DNA of 64,000 bases from Adineta vaga. Lineage: Eukaryota > Rotifera. Where the stretch lies: the NCBI GenBank assembly GCA_021613535.1, contig CP075495.1, positions 3,906,001 to 3,970,000 on the forward strand, in the 5' to 3' direction. The translations under genes and the position numbers were made by a program. The first letter of the stretch is position 1. The number at the start of each line of letters is the position of its first letter. The notes beneath the pieces are model-generated. The model was not told the origin of the DNA, did no database searches, and saw only the letters and a program-made list of their open reading frames with translations. Shown piece after piece: positions 63,639-64,000 of the stretch.

Positions 63639-64000
63639 ATGTCTCAAACAAATACATTTCCTATATTTGGTAATGGTAATTCGTTTCATTCAAATGAAAA
63701 ATCGACTTCAACAAATAAATTCAATCTTCAAACTCTTTTGGATTTTTCAACTTTGTAAATATTAAAACTTTTGTTTTGATTCATTCTATTTACTACGTGT
63801 GTTCTTCTAGACAACCACGAGTCCAATTACATTTGAAAAATGTTTACACATGTTTATTATTTAGCACATTATGTGCAACATTAGGTGTCTATTTTTCTTT
63901 GAATGGATGGTTAAATTATCCTCGTTTGGCTGTTTTTGCGTCGATAATTACAACAATTTGGTTATTTACACTTGATTTCAATGCCCAAACACAAATAAAA
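63639..64000 (+). CDS. TMBIM6: TMBIM6 / Bax inhibitor-1 (5' part only)
   Basis: Exon 1 63639-63754 and exon 2 63811 to beyond 64000. The N-terminal FNLQTLLDFSTLQPRVQLHLKNVY fits Bax inhibitor-1: F-D-A-L-L-x-F-S, then Q-x-H-L-x-K-V-Y. Two hydrophobic segments follow (LLFSTLCATLGVYFSL, LAVFASIITTIWLFTLDF). BI-1 is an ER multi-pass protein that lowers ER calcium load and apoptosis. The ORF is open at the window edge. Confidence 0.85.

Overview
This is a eukaryotic nuclear window, AT-rich (roughly two thirds A+T by eye) and gene-dense. Nearly every gene is cut by introns of about 45-70 bases with GT..AG ends. The gene set is animal: VANGL, CatSper, TDP-43, FANCL, BLM, MDM1, MRPS23, a PRKX-type kinase and soluble guanylate cyclase. 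Three things point to a bdelloid rotifer: a B-box/coiled-coil gene of a family I recall as expanded in bdelloids, a plant/fungus-like hevein-expansin gene, and very short introns. The bdelloid assignment is inference. I rebuilt the exons by reading splice sites. For all spliced genes complete in the window except the RNF24/122-like one, which lacks its first exon, the summed coding length divides by three, which supports the models.

Layout. 1-9.3 kb: MDM1 (minus, cut at the left edge), a divergent uncharacterised gene, then on the minus strand an RNF24/122-like RING protein, FANCL, MRPS23 and an AIG1/GIMAP-like GTPase. 10.2-21.1 kb: an uncharacterised low-complexity protein, a PRKX-like kinase (minus), an RS-repeat protein built from symmetric mini-exons, and a secreted hevein(x4)-expansin-like protein. 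21.5-29.7 kb: an H-NOX guanylate cyclase with two candidate first exons, two tandem UBASH3-like histidine phosphatases, and TDP-43 (minus). 29.7-34.4 kb: gene-poor, with one broken B-box gene and decayed repeats. 34.4-41.3 kb, minus: CatSper1-like channel, an RRP7 C-terminal domain protein, a RanBP2-finger/RING protein, and BLM helicase with a RING-like motif. 41.5-46.6 kb: two tandem paralogues of an undescribed zinc-binding protein; the second carries a piggyBac-type MITE in an intron. 46.9-52.7 kb, minus: a seven-TM protein and two tandem ubiquitin proteases. 53.5-64 kb: trypsin-like protease, a small membrane protein, aprataxin (minus), VANGL (minus), mitochondrial methionyl-tRNA synthetase, an Mps1/TTK-like kinase, and the start of TMBIM6.

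There is no operon logic. Three DNA-repair genes (FANCL, BLM, APTX) share 50 kb, but nothing in the sequence shows that this is more than chance. The strongest points for follow-up are the alternative H-NOX first exons, the RING-like motif inside BLM, the hevein-expansin fusion, the intact CatSper gene in a presumed male-less lineage, the new tandem zinc-finger family and the MITE.
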